A stretch of 64,000 nt of DNA from Nymphalis io (lineage: Eukaryota; Arthropoda; Insecta; Lepidoptera; Nymphalidae). Within the stretch, counting starts at the first letter, position 1. Every line of letters begins with the position of its first letter. The DNA is taken from NCBI RefSeq assembly GCF_905147045.1, contig NC_065895.1:6267001-6331000 (forward strand), read 5' to 3'. The notes under the pieces were generated by a model that was not told the origin of the DNA, made no database searches, and worked only from the letters and a program-made list of their open reading frames with translations. This document shows positions 34,693 through 46,970 of the stretch, piece by piece. A program made the translations under genes and the position numbers.

Positions 34693-35559
34693 AATACCTT
34701 TTCTGTGATCGATATATATATTACCTTATTAATACTAATAGTATAAAACTTTAGCGTAATCAAATATCAATAATTCATTTTCTTCGACTAAATGTTTGTA
34801 TAATTTATTCAGCTTAAAATCTACACACAGTAAAGAAATATATACCTAATTGAACACATCATTTAAATTACAATACAATGAAGAATTAAATTAAACAAAG
34901 ACACTAGTTGTACACATTACCACAGACAATAAACACTCTATTGTATAAACGTAGTGGTTACGTTAGCGGTTAGTCTGTGGCGGTGAATGCCGAATGTTTA
35001 ATAATTATTAATCAAAGAGTATGTATATAAATTTCATAACACACTTTATACGTATTTTTTTTTTAATTTACGAAGAAATTTTTTGAGTTTCCATGATGCC
35101 AACTATACTAAGTACGATAAATATCCGGCTCTACGTATTTAAGATGCTTCACATCTCCATCATGCCATTGAAGTTTACATTTAACGATACAATATATACA
35201 AGGTATAATTTAAAATAGAGATAAAAACTTATATAATTATATGTTTGGGAACCCGTGTTGATTATTTGGTAGCAACTAAGATAATGCTTTTTTTACACGG
35301 TTGTTTTTGCTGAAATGTAGTGATTGCATTATAGAGTATTCTCTTTGGTCCGCGCCGAGTAGCTTGATCTGGCAGCACTGATATTATTTGACAGCTTATT
35401 TGATTAACTTGATTTTAAGAAGTCTCTTGGAATTCCAACTGAATACATTTAAGTGATTATAATTTAAATAGTTTAAGGTTTAGAATTACTATATTACTAA
35501 ATTAAATATCACATCTAAATCTTACACTTGAACAATTTACATTGAATCTATCAATAAAT
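34693..35559. promoter_or_regulatory. Shared divergent promoter region NCBP3/POLDIP3
   Basis: The 867 bp between the two start codons must hold both promoters and 5' UTRs. The DNA is AT-rich with no TATA box I would trust and no exon. Head-to-head spacing below 1 kb is consistent with a bidirectional promoter; transcript starts are not visible. Confidence 0.55.
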
Positions 35560-38500
35560 ATGGCTTCGTATATAGATATGAGTTTAGATGATATAATACA
35601 AAAACAGAAGAGGGGAATTTCTAGGTAATAACAAAACAATTTTTATTATTTAATTGACGTTTTTATTTTTTTATTTATCGTTAATTTTACTTGAAGATTT
35701 ATTTTCACTTGTATGATAATCATTGTGCCCCAAATCACAATAAATAAAACATTTTGTATTCTCCTATTCGCTTATAAAATGTAATGACATAGCTTTAGGG
35801 TAGATTCTTGGTAGTTTAATAAAAATATAAAAACGTAGACAGCTTTGACAATCTCACTTAGATAATTGATAATCTTATGATAATTGTATTGGTTATTGAG
35901 ACAACTGGTATATATAATGATTGAGCCTAAGAATTTTTATAATTATTTATATTTGTATAAATTTATTTTATTTTTAGACCTAAATCAAAAATGAAGAATC
36001 AATCTATACCTGTAAAACAAAACATTTTTGATGCAAGAAACAAAATTATATCAAAGAAGAGAACTCAAATCACTGATGCAAGAGAAAAATTAGCAGAGCT
36101 TGCACGACAGAAAGATGCACGCCTAAGATTAGAGCAAATGAGAGCAAAACGAGTAATTAGAAAATGTGTTTTAAGTTGACAAAGTCCTTATATAATATTT
36201 AGTTAACTAACGTTTAACTATGGTGATAATTATATATAGTTTCAAAATTTGCTCATTGTGTCTGAGTTTTTTATCTCAAACCTTGTAATACAATACTGCA
36301 GGCAATATATTTGTAATAGTATTTAGATGTATTTTTAAAAAATCAATTTTTTCAGTGTCAAAACACATTTATTACATTAATACTAATGTATATAATAAAA
36401 ATGAAAAGTAACAGCCTATAAATGTCCCACTGCTAAGCTAAGACAAATTCATCCTTTTGAGGAGAAAGTTTAGCTTACTCCATCATGCTGCTCCAAAGGG
36501 GGTGGTGTTTTTTACATGAGGTTTCCTCTCAATGTTCTCTCTCATCACTGATGAGATAATGCATGAGATAAATTATAAGCATAAATTAAGTACATGATAA
36601 TTTGTTGGTATTTGCTTGGGTGTTAAACATGCAATCTTTGGTTATGATTCACATGTTTAAGCCACTGATTCAGCTCAGATTAAAATATATATGTCTAATG
36701 TTTTAAATATGTGCTCTATATTGTTTATTTTTTTATTTTAAACAGGCAGGAAAATTACAAGGAGGAAGTTCAATTACCCAAAATCATGGTAAATTTATAA
36801 AACTTAACACAAAACGGGAAAGAGGTAATTTCCATATTTTGTAAAAGATACCTTTTACAACCTAATTTTCTTCGAACATTTGATAGGCCTTTGAAACTAT
36901 GATTTGATCACAGCAAATGTTTCAGTTTTCTTGCCAGAAGGAATGTGATAAAAAATATTTTGTATGTCTTTAAATGTTGGTTTGTTTTCAGTCAATCCTA
37001 GAAGTATTTGCTAGAGAGTATATATTATGTAAATGCAACATCTTTATTTGAGTACCAGTCTTACAAGTGGTTCTGTCTCGATTCTGGCAATATGGTATTC
37101 AATATGTACAACACGGCAATATATTTTACAAGATGAATTATAAAAATATTACTTATAACATATTAATCTTCTTACATTTAAAGTGTATATGTCCAAAACA
37201 CATTTAAACTGGGAAAGATATATTTTAGTTTGTTAAAAATAAAAAACAATGTTTAAAATTTAATAACCTTTTTCTTTTGAATTACCAGTGTTCACAGATC
37301 CTTCAAGACATGTTGTTTCACAGCCGCTTGCAGCAAAAAATATTAGAAAGCAAACTGTTAATAATAAAAAGAATATCGGTGATAGATCTGTTGAAGCAAG
37401 AAGTTTTGGTATATTTATTTTTATTAAAATTTCATGACTTTTTATAATTTTTCGCATTGTGCTTTAGTAAAATATGACATATAAATAGAATTGATATAAT
37501 ATAAGATTTTTATCATTCAGTATTTTCAAGATTTTTTTTTTTAAATTACTTTAATAATCCCAAGTAAGATGTCAACAATTTTAATAGTTGGATAAAATAT
37601 ATTTTTGTGAATTTTGTACTTTTACAGCTAAATCTTCACTAAAGCCAATTATTCGTACAGTTGAAAATGATCTAGAAATTATTGATAATTCCATGGAGGA
37701 AGACTATGAGCCATTGAGAAAGTCATTTTCTAATCGTAAAGCAAGTTTACAACTCAAAATTGTCACCCATAACAATGAAATTCACAGGTATTTTTGTTCT
37801 AGTCAAAGTGATTGATAGATAAATACATCGTTATAAAATGAAATTGCTTAAAACCTAACTATATTTACGTTTTATTGCTCAATAGATAAATATTAATATT
37901 GCTTTTGATTTTTTATTTTAAGAACTACTATTGCTGAAAAAGAAAAAAGCCCACCAAGACCCCCATCGATTTTGAAAAAGAGACCTATGGCTGCCTTACG
38001 AATTGAAAATAAAACAGAAAAGTTGGATAAACCTTACGAATATAGAATTATTGTAAGTAACTTGCGCAGCACTGTGACAAGTGGAGATATCGACGTAAGT
38101 TTTTAATCTTCTCATTACATAAATATTTTTAAATAATTCTTATTAAATAAAATGCAAATTGCTTCGACCATTCGCACTTGAGTTAAAGTAAAGTGCTAGG
38201 AGTTATTTTATCGCTTTGCTCCTTTTAAAAGCTATTAAGCTATTCCACACACGTTGGGTATATTGAGCGCAATACATTCAGAGTTCAAAATACAACGTGG
38301 AGCGTTAAAATAAACCTAGCTTAAACGTATGAACGTACATTGGAAAAGTCAAAAATATTGAATAACTACGCGTGCGGACAGTTCCCTTTAGCTTTGTAAG
38401 CTTTGTTTAGCTAAATAATTTGTATTATATAAATAATACTTGCGAATTATTTATATAATAAAATAATGCACGAAAATACTTTTATTTTAGGAATTATTTG

Positions 38501-39228
38501 GTGATGTTGGTGGTATGATAGAATCGCGTTTGGTTAGACCAGGGACAGCAGAAATAATTTATAAAAGTGTTGAAGATGCCCAGAGGGCTGTGGATCTCTA
38601 TCATAATAGGCAATTGGATGGACAGCCAATGAATTGTCTTCTTGTCACACCTCGTTCAACATCTGCTGCCACTAGGTATAATTTAGTATATTATATTGTT
38701 GTTTATAAAAAAAATGCCCATCGGATCGATTTCGGCCACGGTTGCCAATTTCAAGATAGATTAGCCAACTGCGCAGGACATACTATAGAGCACAAGTGTG
38801 TGCGCAAACACAGGTGTATTCTCTATTTCCTAAGTTTCATAATCCGAGGGGACGGTAATTCGACACGACCGAAAAGTGTTAAGGCGCGGGATAGTGGCTT
38901 TACGTGCTTTCCGAGGCACGGGAGTGTACACAAATCCAACTTCAAAACTCCACGCTGCTACTGAGAATTTTCGACAGATAAACCCAATAATTTTATTGTC
39001 CCAACCTGGAATTTGAAATCAGGACCTCCGACATCCTTACATCTAGCCACTAGACTAACGAGGCAGTAAATGTTACTCAAATCAAAAAAATAATTCTTGT
39101 ATTGTTTTTTTTTAACTTATAATGATAATAATTTTAGGAACAGTAACAAGCCTGCATTGTACAGCACAAACTCAAATGTGGAGCCCGACATATCAACATT
39201 TCATAAGGTGCTATTTAGTAACTTTTAA
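35560..39228 (+). CDS. POLDIP3: POLDIP3/SKAR-like mRNA export RRM protein
   Basis: Nine exons give 348 residues: 35560-35624, 35978-36152, 36746-36824, 37289-37408, 37628-37787, 37923-38094, 38491-38675 and 39138-39228 (eight listed, all coding; any ninth would be untranslated). The start (MSLDDIIQKQKR) matches human ISLDELIRKRG. The repeated DAR motifs (FDARNKI, TDAREKLAELARQKDARLRL) are the family hallmark. The RRM spans the sixth and seventh exons, with YRIIVSNLRSTVTSGDIDEL and ending QLDGQPMNCLLV (human LDGQPMKCNLH). The C-terminal NSNKPALYS...PDISTFHKVLFSNF matches human PDTILKALF. The protein acts with TREX/UAP56 and the exon junction complex in mRNA export, and in S6K1-linked translation. 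The third coding exon has two in-phase donors (36788 or 36824). The last intron holds a SINE. Confidence 0.93.
36405..36690 (-). repeat. SINE tail copy in POLDIP3 intron (minus)
   Basis: On the minus strand this contains 'ggagcagcatgatggagtaa' and 'agcagtgggacattt'-type segments shared with 15405-15605 and 50800-50930. It is diverged and non-coding. Confidence 0.65.
38690..39068 (-). repeat. Near full-length tRNA-derived SINE (minus)
   Basis: Inserted in the last POLDIP3 intron. Read on the minus strand it has a tRNA-like head (CTCGTTAGTCTAGTGGCTAG, then B box near 39010-39020), the 'cgtgctttccgaggcac' middle reversed, and a 'ggccgaaatcgatccgatgg' 3' end near 38715. It explains the 149-codon read-through frame after the 38675 donor, which is therefore not protein. 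Confidence 0.85.
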
Positions 39229-40989
39229 TAAGTATTTCTATATAACATATATATATATATATATATAGAACATCTAAAAAAGAAGGATCAAGAAACATTT
39301 AAATTAAACTGAACCATACATTTTATAAGCATTAGTGTGAGAGATAGAAATGGTCTAAAGATTTAAAAATTGCAATGGGCGTAATAGTTTCTAATTATTA
39401 TCATTTACAATATTACCTGCATAAAAAATAAAACTCTTAATAATCCGTTTTTTCATTTAATACCTTGTTTCTTTGTTATAATTATTTTTTTTAAATATTA
39501 ATGCTAGCTAAATTATCGAACACCAGTAACTCGTTCCAGAGTTGCACAGGTAGAATAAGGATCTACATTAGACCTGTAAAGAAAAGAACATTCGGCCTCT
39601 TCCTGAACACCTGAACTATTTGGCCTGGATTACGAATTGCCTCGCAAATTGCAATTTTTCGACACCATAACATACGACTTATTAACTTATGTTATTATTT
39701 ATAATAAAACAGAAGTAGTAATTCAATTTTCAAGTCTATAATTTAAATTTATGTATATATACATTTTTAGTTTGCTTAAAAATGAGTATTAAGTTAATTT
39801 TCTTTGCATTTAATTACTTATAACTAAAGTAACTACACTTGGTTTAACATTTACTAGTTACCTGTTATTGATCTCTTGGCTAAATTAACATAATATGTAA
39901 CTTTCCATTGTTCTTCATCATTGCTTTCTAGAATTAGCAATGTATGTTCAAATTTAATTAAAGTTAAATTATTTATTTATTGGGGTTTTGATATTTTATA
40001 CTTTTGTTTTTTAAGTATTTGGCAAATAGTAACCGAATTTTCGTTGAGACTAACGTGTCTATATAAAAAGTTTACGTTAAAGAAAAAACGTACTAAAAAA
40101 AATCTTGCTTTTTTTGGGTCACATTCAATGGATCGGAAGTTAGCAAACAAATTTTTTGTATGATTTGCTCATGACAAAAACTTTCATTGCCATGCACCTG
40201 AATTTGATTCAAAGTTTATTTCAATATATTAAAGTAATCTGGAACCATTACGTTCTAAGACTGATGTCAAAAAGTGAATACCTAAATGGATTAAAGTCTT
40301 CAATATAGAAGTTTTACACATTGATTGTAAAAAAAAATATTATCACTGATTCGAAATAAAACACGTCGTACCTGAGAGAAACTTCAAATAAACTCGGCAG
40401 ATTCTTTCTTTTATAACCCGGTGTAGTTGAATAACTTGTCGGGTTTCTGGTACTTATAGTATCTATGTCACAATTTCTACAAAAAACTTTTATGTTTTTA
40501 CGAACATAAAAGAATAAATCAATATTTTAATTTATTTACATGTTTTTCTTAAGAGACCTTTGGGGCCCTGGTTATATATTACGCAGTAGCTTTTTACGGT
40601 TGGTAAATTAAATAATTAATTATTTATTTATTGCATTCACAAAATTTGATATAATTAGTTATTGGATACTGTTAGAAGTGTTTCTCGCTTGGTTGATCAA
40701 GACGTGGTGTCTCAATTGGTGGCACGACCGGTGGCGTTGTCTTGGCGTCCTAATGAGATAGGGCCCTTATACTACAGTCATAGACTAGATTTTCTATCAT
40801 TCGTTTCCTTTTCCTTAACGCTATAATACTGTCACCGTCGTGTTTCCGTCGGCCATTAATTTAGATATTTCGATTTTCGTGTGCGGCACCGCACTAGTTT
40901 TAGATTCTATAATCTTTTGTATTAAGTAGTTTAACTTTATGACTTCAAAGCATCAATTTAATTTTTAGTACCGAAAGTGAAACTGTAAA
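39229..40989. other. Intergenic between POLDIP3 and caz
   Basis: AT-rich, with a dinucleotide (AT)n run near 39250-39268. A more GC-rich stretch at about 40660-40980 is probably the caz promoter and 5' UTR. The 80-codon frame at 39921-40163 has no domain or splice context. Confidence 0.45.
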
Positions 40990-43900
40990 ATGGGTGACCG
41001 TAAGTATTACATATTATTGAATAACTATAATTAAAAACAAACCTCTTAAGCTTACAATTATAATACTTTTAGCTTACGCGTCTGGTGATTATAGTGGTGG
41101 AGGCGGCTATCCCGCTCAATATTCGATTCCTCCTCCAACTTTAAGCTCGAGTGAGAGTAGTTACAATCCAGGACAGCAACAAGGAAATTATAGTAACCCA
41201 AGCGGCTATTCTGGGCAAAATTCCGGCCCTGCCTGGAATCAGCAAAGTTCAGGAAGTGAGTAAATTTACCGGTAATTACCTCGCTTACTAAAATTAATAT
41301 GCTTTATTTATATTTATCAATTCTTATAGGTGGGAGTGGAAGTAATTATGGGGCAAGTCCACAAGATAATAATTTTGGTCAAAATTTTGGCTCCAATTAT
41401 GGAAGCGGGGGATATGATCGAAATAATGGTAACAACTACAACGTGAGTGGAAATGAGCGCGGAGGAAGTAGCTACGGTAATAGTGATCGAGGAAGCAGTT
41501 ATGGCGGCAGCGATCGGGGTAGCGGTAACTACGGCGGTAGTGATCGCGGTAGTGGCTCTAACTATGGAGGAGACAGAGGAGGGAGTGGCTACTCTGGTGG
41601 TGACCGAGGATATGGTGGAGGTGATAGATCAAGCTACAATAGAGACGGGGGGAATAGAGACGGTGGCTATGGGTAAGCATCTCCTTGTAATAATAATTTT
41701 ATAATTAAAATAAATTGTACATAGTAATCATAAATAATACAGATATACAATTCAGTTAAATTAAGGGAGTTTTAAGCAGCAGCTGAATTTAGTTAAAGTA
41801 TTTTCTTATAAATTCTATATTGAGCTTACTAAGTAGATAATTAACAACAAAATACTTATACCAAAATCATACCAATATTTTCATAAAGGTAGTGAAACTT
41901 AATCAATACTCACATAAAAAAAAATATAATAAAGGTAAATATTGAAATATTATGTACTTAGGGTTGAATTACAAATTGTATTTAAAAATGCTATATTTTT
42001 AAGGTAATGGTAATTGTAGTATGAAATATCTTACATAACATAAATAAATCTTCACTTCTTTCTTTTTACAAAAATCAAGTTCATATAAGAGAATTATAAA
42101 TGTGCATGTTTAACAGTGTCCAAATAATTTGTAATAGAAATGTCTTAACTTGTATATTTTGATAAATGCATAAACTTACTGTAAGGTTTGCAAATAAATA
42201 TTGAAAGAGTTAATAAAAAAATATGGGAATATATTAAATGTTAAGGTAGATGATCAAAGTGATACATATAGTTTTAATAATATTAGGACTTAATAAGTAA
42301 GTTTTAATTAAGGTAAATCTGCTACTAATTTATTCATATTGCTACTGTCACAAACCTTCCTCATTACTACATAGTCTAGTTGTGGCCCAAATTTAATATA
42401 TTGCTAATGAGAATTTTGCTTGCAACATAATTTTTATTAAATTCAAAATTTATAGGTACTTATTTTTTATTTCGGTGAATAATCATTTCAAATTCGTAAT
42501 TTGTTTGTGGCAAACTATTTTTTTGGGAGCATTGGAAAGATTGCAATTATTCTATAAGTTAATCTTTGATGTAAACAGCTTTAGACATATTATTTTTTTA
42601 TTCACTTAAAATAAATATTGTATTTAGGCACAGGCACTATTTTCATCGTATTTACCTACAGTGATTAATTTATGCGACAATGACCATCGACCATGTATTT
42701 TATCCATCAGAATGGGAAGTCTATAAATGGTAAAATTTTAAAAACAAACAGTATACTAGGGGCCAAATACATATACTTTTCAGAAGGGTGGTTTCAAAAT
42801 ATCAGGTATTCAAGCTCTTGGTTTTGACTTAAATGTCACAAAATCTGGTTTTGTTATAGCAGGATATTTAGTATATCTTTAGGATATGTGCTATTTTATA
42901 TATGTGGGACACATAGCTTTAATGCAAGTCTGTACTATTTAAAATGGAACATATGGTCACAATATGTGTAATTGTATTTATGGTTCTATTTGTTCACACT
43001 GACATGGGTTTGTGTTATTCATTATATATGTTTTTTAAACATGCAAAAGGGATTGTTATATATCACAACCATGAAAAATAGATAAACTGAAAAATCAAAT
43101 AGTACTTTTCATATTTTTACAGATAAAGGAATATTATTGATAGCTAGTATCCTCTCCTGATATAAACATCTTAGCTAAACTGTGGTACATTAATTGAACA
43201 CACTATTTTGCTTTATTATGAAAACTTGTTGAATCTTAGAATTTTTCTCACTTTATCACAAATCTTGAAAAAGTGTTATTTGAAATACATTTGTTTATAA
43301 CAATATAACTACAAATGAATGTGTTTGTACTTAACTAAAGAAATATATTTGACAAAATTAACAAAATTGGTTCTTTGATTTATTCTAAGACACTTTTTTA
43401 AGATTTCTCATGTGCATGACTTACAAAGAATGCGTAAATGTGTTTGACATCAAAAACTGTTCTAAGATTTTCAAGGTATCAAGGTAATACATTATGCAAA
43501 AGAAAAGGATTCAACATCGAAATGGTCAATCATAAAAGTGACCTTAGTTTCAATCTGCGTGCATCATAAGGTGTGCCCCCAGCCTGCCCAGTGTGAACTA
43601 AATGGTGTTTTTGTTGTTTTAGTGGCGGCGGCAGGGGGGGTGGTTATAATAAAGGTAAAGCTCCTCGCTTATGAGCGATTGGTGCTGTTGTCATATTTTT
43701 AATTTGTAATTTTTAAGGGCTGCCAAATAAATTAATTTAATGGTACGTACTTCACTTCTTGGCTGTTGACAAATTGTCTTCCTTCACTATTAAGAGTATA
43801 TCATTTTTTAAACTTGTTTGTAAAAAAACAGTTAGTGTAACCATCAGGTTTTAACCCAGTAAATTTGGGTTATTGTATATTCCATAGAATATCGAAACAG

Positions 43901-46182
43901 ATTTTCTGGTATGTAACTAAGAAGAGAATTAGACCAACATCGGAACTTATATACAAAGCAAATGTTACGATTAACTTTAAAACTTCTTCACTAGATTATT
44001 TAAGAAACAATTGACACATGGTTTCATTTAGGTAATTATGTATAAGCAATAAAATTCCACTTGCAGGTGGTCTTATTGAGGTGGATAATAAGATAGTTAT
44101 GGGTGTATTATCAGTTTTAAAGATAAGGTATAAAAATGTTACTTATTGTGTTACAATTAAAGGGTGCAAGGTAATTCTTAAAGACATATTTGTATGTTTT
44201 AGCTAATACATGGAGTTTTCAACAACTGTCAGCAGCTGCATAAGTGTTTTATTATTTAAATATAGTCCATTGGTTATTTATATACCAAGTAAATACTGTC
44301 AGGCTGCATCATATTTAGAATGTGTGTTCGCAACATAAAGCCACAGTAATTCTTTAAAGTATACCAGAAACACTGTATATATTTTGGCAGCCCTGTGCTT
44401 TAAAATAACTTCATAAAATGTATCACTGTTAAAATAGAATGATACATTGTTTTTTCGTCGTAAAGTAAACAAACAGTGGTAGTGGATTACTTAATTCTTT
44501 TGATAGTGTGATTATAATAATAAGAGTTTTAAATAAAGTGCATGTTCTACAACACAATCTCGTTTTTAAATTCTGAATCAACATGCAATATTGGGTTTTG
44601 TCTGACATTTAGATCACATTGTTTTTAAATGGGTTTTAAAAATTGCGCTAGAAATGGAATAGGAAAAAGGTCTATTATAATGTTTATTTTAAAGTGCAAT
44701 TGAGATTGATTTGTATATTGTTTATAGGTGGCGGCGGTGGATTCGGCGGTGATAGAGGAGGAGGAGGTGGTGGTGGAGATATGATAACTCAAGAAGATAC
44801 TGTTTTCATACAAGGAATGAACCCATCTACAACAGAAGATGAACTGTGTCAATTTTTTGGTGCAATAGGTATCATAAAGGTAAAAATATACCAGAGCAAT
44901 TTTCACTGGCGTGCTAGAGAGGGGGCAGGTAGAAGATAAAAAACAGCCTAGGTCATTCCTCGAGGGCCAAGCTTGCTTCATATCAAATTTCATTAAAATC
45001 AGTTTAATGGTTTTGTGTGAAAGTGTTAGTTAGAGTTACTTTAACATTTATAATATTAGTATAGATGAGAAACATAAAAATTACATTTTGTCAAAAATTT
45101 TAAATCCAAAAGATTTTCTTGTAGAATGTGCAAAGTTTTAATTGAGGGGGTAAATATATCTTAGTTATGAAATATTGTGTTATCCTTTATGCTAAAGATT
45201 TCTCACACATATTTTCCATAGGTTAGGTTAGGTTTACAAGTATGTTGACTTTCCGAAAGTAAAATAAATTTAAATATTCCATATATTAAAGGAATATATA
45301 TATATAATATTATTAATACACTATAATTATGTAAATTTATTGCATTTTTTTTACAGACAGACAAAAAAACACAAAGACCAAAGGTGTGGATGTATAAAGA
45401 TAAAGCTACTGGTCAGCCTAAAGGTGAAGCAACAGTCACCTATGAAGATTCCAATGCTGCTTCATCTGCTATACAGTGGTTCGATGGAAAAGATTTTAAT
45501 GGAGCTACAATAAAAGTGTCACTAGCTCAAAGACAAAATACCTGGGGCGGTGGCAAAGGAGGCGGTGGCGGCGGTGGTTTCCGCGGTGGCCGAGGTGGTG
45601 GTGGCGGCGGCCGAGGTGGCGATGGAGGAGGAGGCGGCGGCGGGGGCATGGGTGGCGGTCGAGGCGGCGGTCTACCATCAGGCAATCGCGCTGGTGACTG
45701 GAGGTGTCCTAATCCCAGCTGTGGAAATACGAACTTCTCTTGGCGAAAAGCTTGTAATCGATGCAACGAAGAGAAACCGGGTGGCGGAGGCAACGGCGGA
45801 GGTGGCAGCGGTGGCAATGGGGGCAGCGGTGGTGGACCTCCATCAGGCGGTCGCGGCGGAGGTGGTGGAGGTGGCCCACCGGGAAGAGGCGGTCGTGGTG
45901 GTGGTGGTGGTCGTGGCGGTGGACGAGGAGGTGGAGGTGGCGGAGGCGGAGGCAGTTGGGGCAGCCGTCCTGATCGCAGTGGTGACCGTGGCGGAGACCG
46001 GCGTGGTTCCGGCGGTGGCGGCGATCGTGCGGGCGGCGGCGCAATGAGAGGCGATGGAGGGTAATTTTTTAATTTAGTCAATACAAACACCAATTAGTAC
46101 CAATTAGTATTTTTTCTATTGAGAAATTTTTTGAAATTTTCTTTTATTTTTCAGAGGCAGAGATCGCCAGAGACCTTATTAA
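40990..46182 (+). CDS. caz: Cabeza / FUS-TAF15-EWSR1 family RNA-binding protein
   Basis: Seven exons, 40990-40999, 41073-41255, 41330-41672, 43623-43654, 44728-44879, 45357-46060 and 46155-46182, give 483 residues. The order is a Gly/Ser/Tyr/Gln prion-like N-terminus (to about 130); Arg/Gly repeats of the form SDRGSSYGG; an RRM at about 213-297 (TVFIQGMNPSTTEDEL, GEATVTYED); RGG boxes; a RanBP2-type zinc finger near 354-383 with DWRCPNPSCGNTNFSW and CNRC; a second long RGG region; and a C-terminal PY-type nuclear localisation signal (RDRQRPY). The protein acts in transcription, splicing and stress granules. The fourth exon is only 32 nt and is flanked by introns of 1.95 and 1.07 kb. The GC-rich RGG exon contrasts sharply with its AT-rich surroundings. 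Confidence 0.97.
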
Positions 46183-46540
46183 ATAGTTTATGTTTAGTGT
46201 TAATCTGAACCTAGGTTATTAGGTTATAATACTTTGTTGTGACTGATGCTATAAATGTATTGACTTACTACAAACAAAAAATATTACCACAATATTGTAA
46301 TACTTTTTACAATACATTACAAATGTATCCATTCCTGCAGTCATTGACTTTTATTTTATTTCAAAATTACAATATAATTATGTATTTTATTCAAATATAA
46401 AATTAAAGTTACTAAACTAAAACTTACAATTTGAAAATAGGAATAGTTAGTGTGTGTATGAATCTGTCAAAGAATTGATTTTATTACTACTTTTAAAATA
46501 TTTGTAGCCTTGTGGTGTTCTTCTATAAATATGTCAACAA

Positions 46541-46546
46541 AATAAA
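46541..46546 (+). terminator. caz poly(A) signal
   Basis: An AATAAA hexamer 358 nt after the caz stop codon. It lies only about 25 bp from the minus-strand AATAAA of the convergent exon at 46583-46756. Confidence 0.6.
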
Positions 46547-46569
46547 GTGGTAAACAAATTAAGAGTTGT

Positions 46570-46575
46570 TTTATT
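46570..46575 (-). terminator. Poly(A) signal for the minus-strand terminal exon
   Basis: Minus-strand AATAAA, seven nucleotides past the stop codon of the unidentified exon. It is the main sign that this exon ends a real transcript. Confidence 0.5.
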
Positions 46576-46582
46576 TTTGAAT

Positions 46583-46756
46583 TTAAGTATGAAAAGAAAA
46601 GCATTTCAACACTTGGTACAAACTGTCTAGCGTGAACTTCGCAGGTTCATTTCTAATCCGTCGTCCTCCATGCATAGCGAGGATGCTTATGTCATCTGAC
46701 ATACCTAATGTCTGCGATCTATCTCTTGCCGACAGTTCGATTTTTAGACATTCGTT
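46583..46756 (-). CDS. Unidentified terminal exon next to Harbinger insertion (partial)
   Basis: On the minus strand an acceptor (TTATGCAG, AG at 46758-46757) opens a 58-codon frame that ends with TAA at 46583. It encodes NECLKIELSARDRSQTLGMS and then a basic/hydrophobic C-terminus (MHGGRRIRNE..., FTLDSLYQVLKCFSF). Codon use looks protein-like, and a poly(A) signal follows at once. Its upstream exons are not found; a Harbinger element begins five nucleotides inside the intron. I do not recognise the protein. It could be the last exon of a host gene whose remainder lies beyond 53 kb, or a stranded relic. Confidence 0.5.
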   Translation of the reverse strand, partial: NECLKIELSARDRSQTLGMSDDISILAMHGGRRIRNEPAKFTLDSLYQVLKCFSFHT

Positions 46757-46970
46757 CTGCATAAGGGTCCGTTCACACAGACCGGCTCGGAGAGCATCGG
46801 CCTGCTTTTTTCTTTTCACACAGACCGGGTCGTATACGCTTGGAATTGGCCGGAGCGGAGCCGCCAACTATTTCACATCGACCGGCTGGAAGAGATCTGA
46901 AAGCGGGTGCGGTTGGATGTGCTCGGAGCCGTGTTTTGTTTTCGGTGTGTCAACGTGTGCTTTTCGAAAC

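Noticed and set aside
38676..38964. C-terminal extension of POLDIP3 by read-through
   Set aside because: After 38675 the frame runs into a minus-strand SINE. A good donor and a matching last exon at 39138 give the family C-terminus.
39921..40163. 80-codon frame between POLDIP3 and caz
   Set aside because: AT-rich sequence of low complexity with no recognisable domain or splice signals.
45527..46093. 188-codon Pro-rich antisense frame and other overlapping frames
   Set aside because: These are shadows of the GGC-rich RGG exon of caz. The plus frame has RRM, zinc finger and splice continuity.
46632..46970. N-terminal extension of the Harbinger transposase upstream of 46971
   Set aside because: It would start outside the transposon and run through its terminal repeat; the ATG at 46971 lies within the element and gives a normal length.
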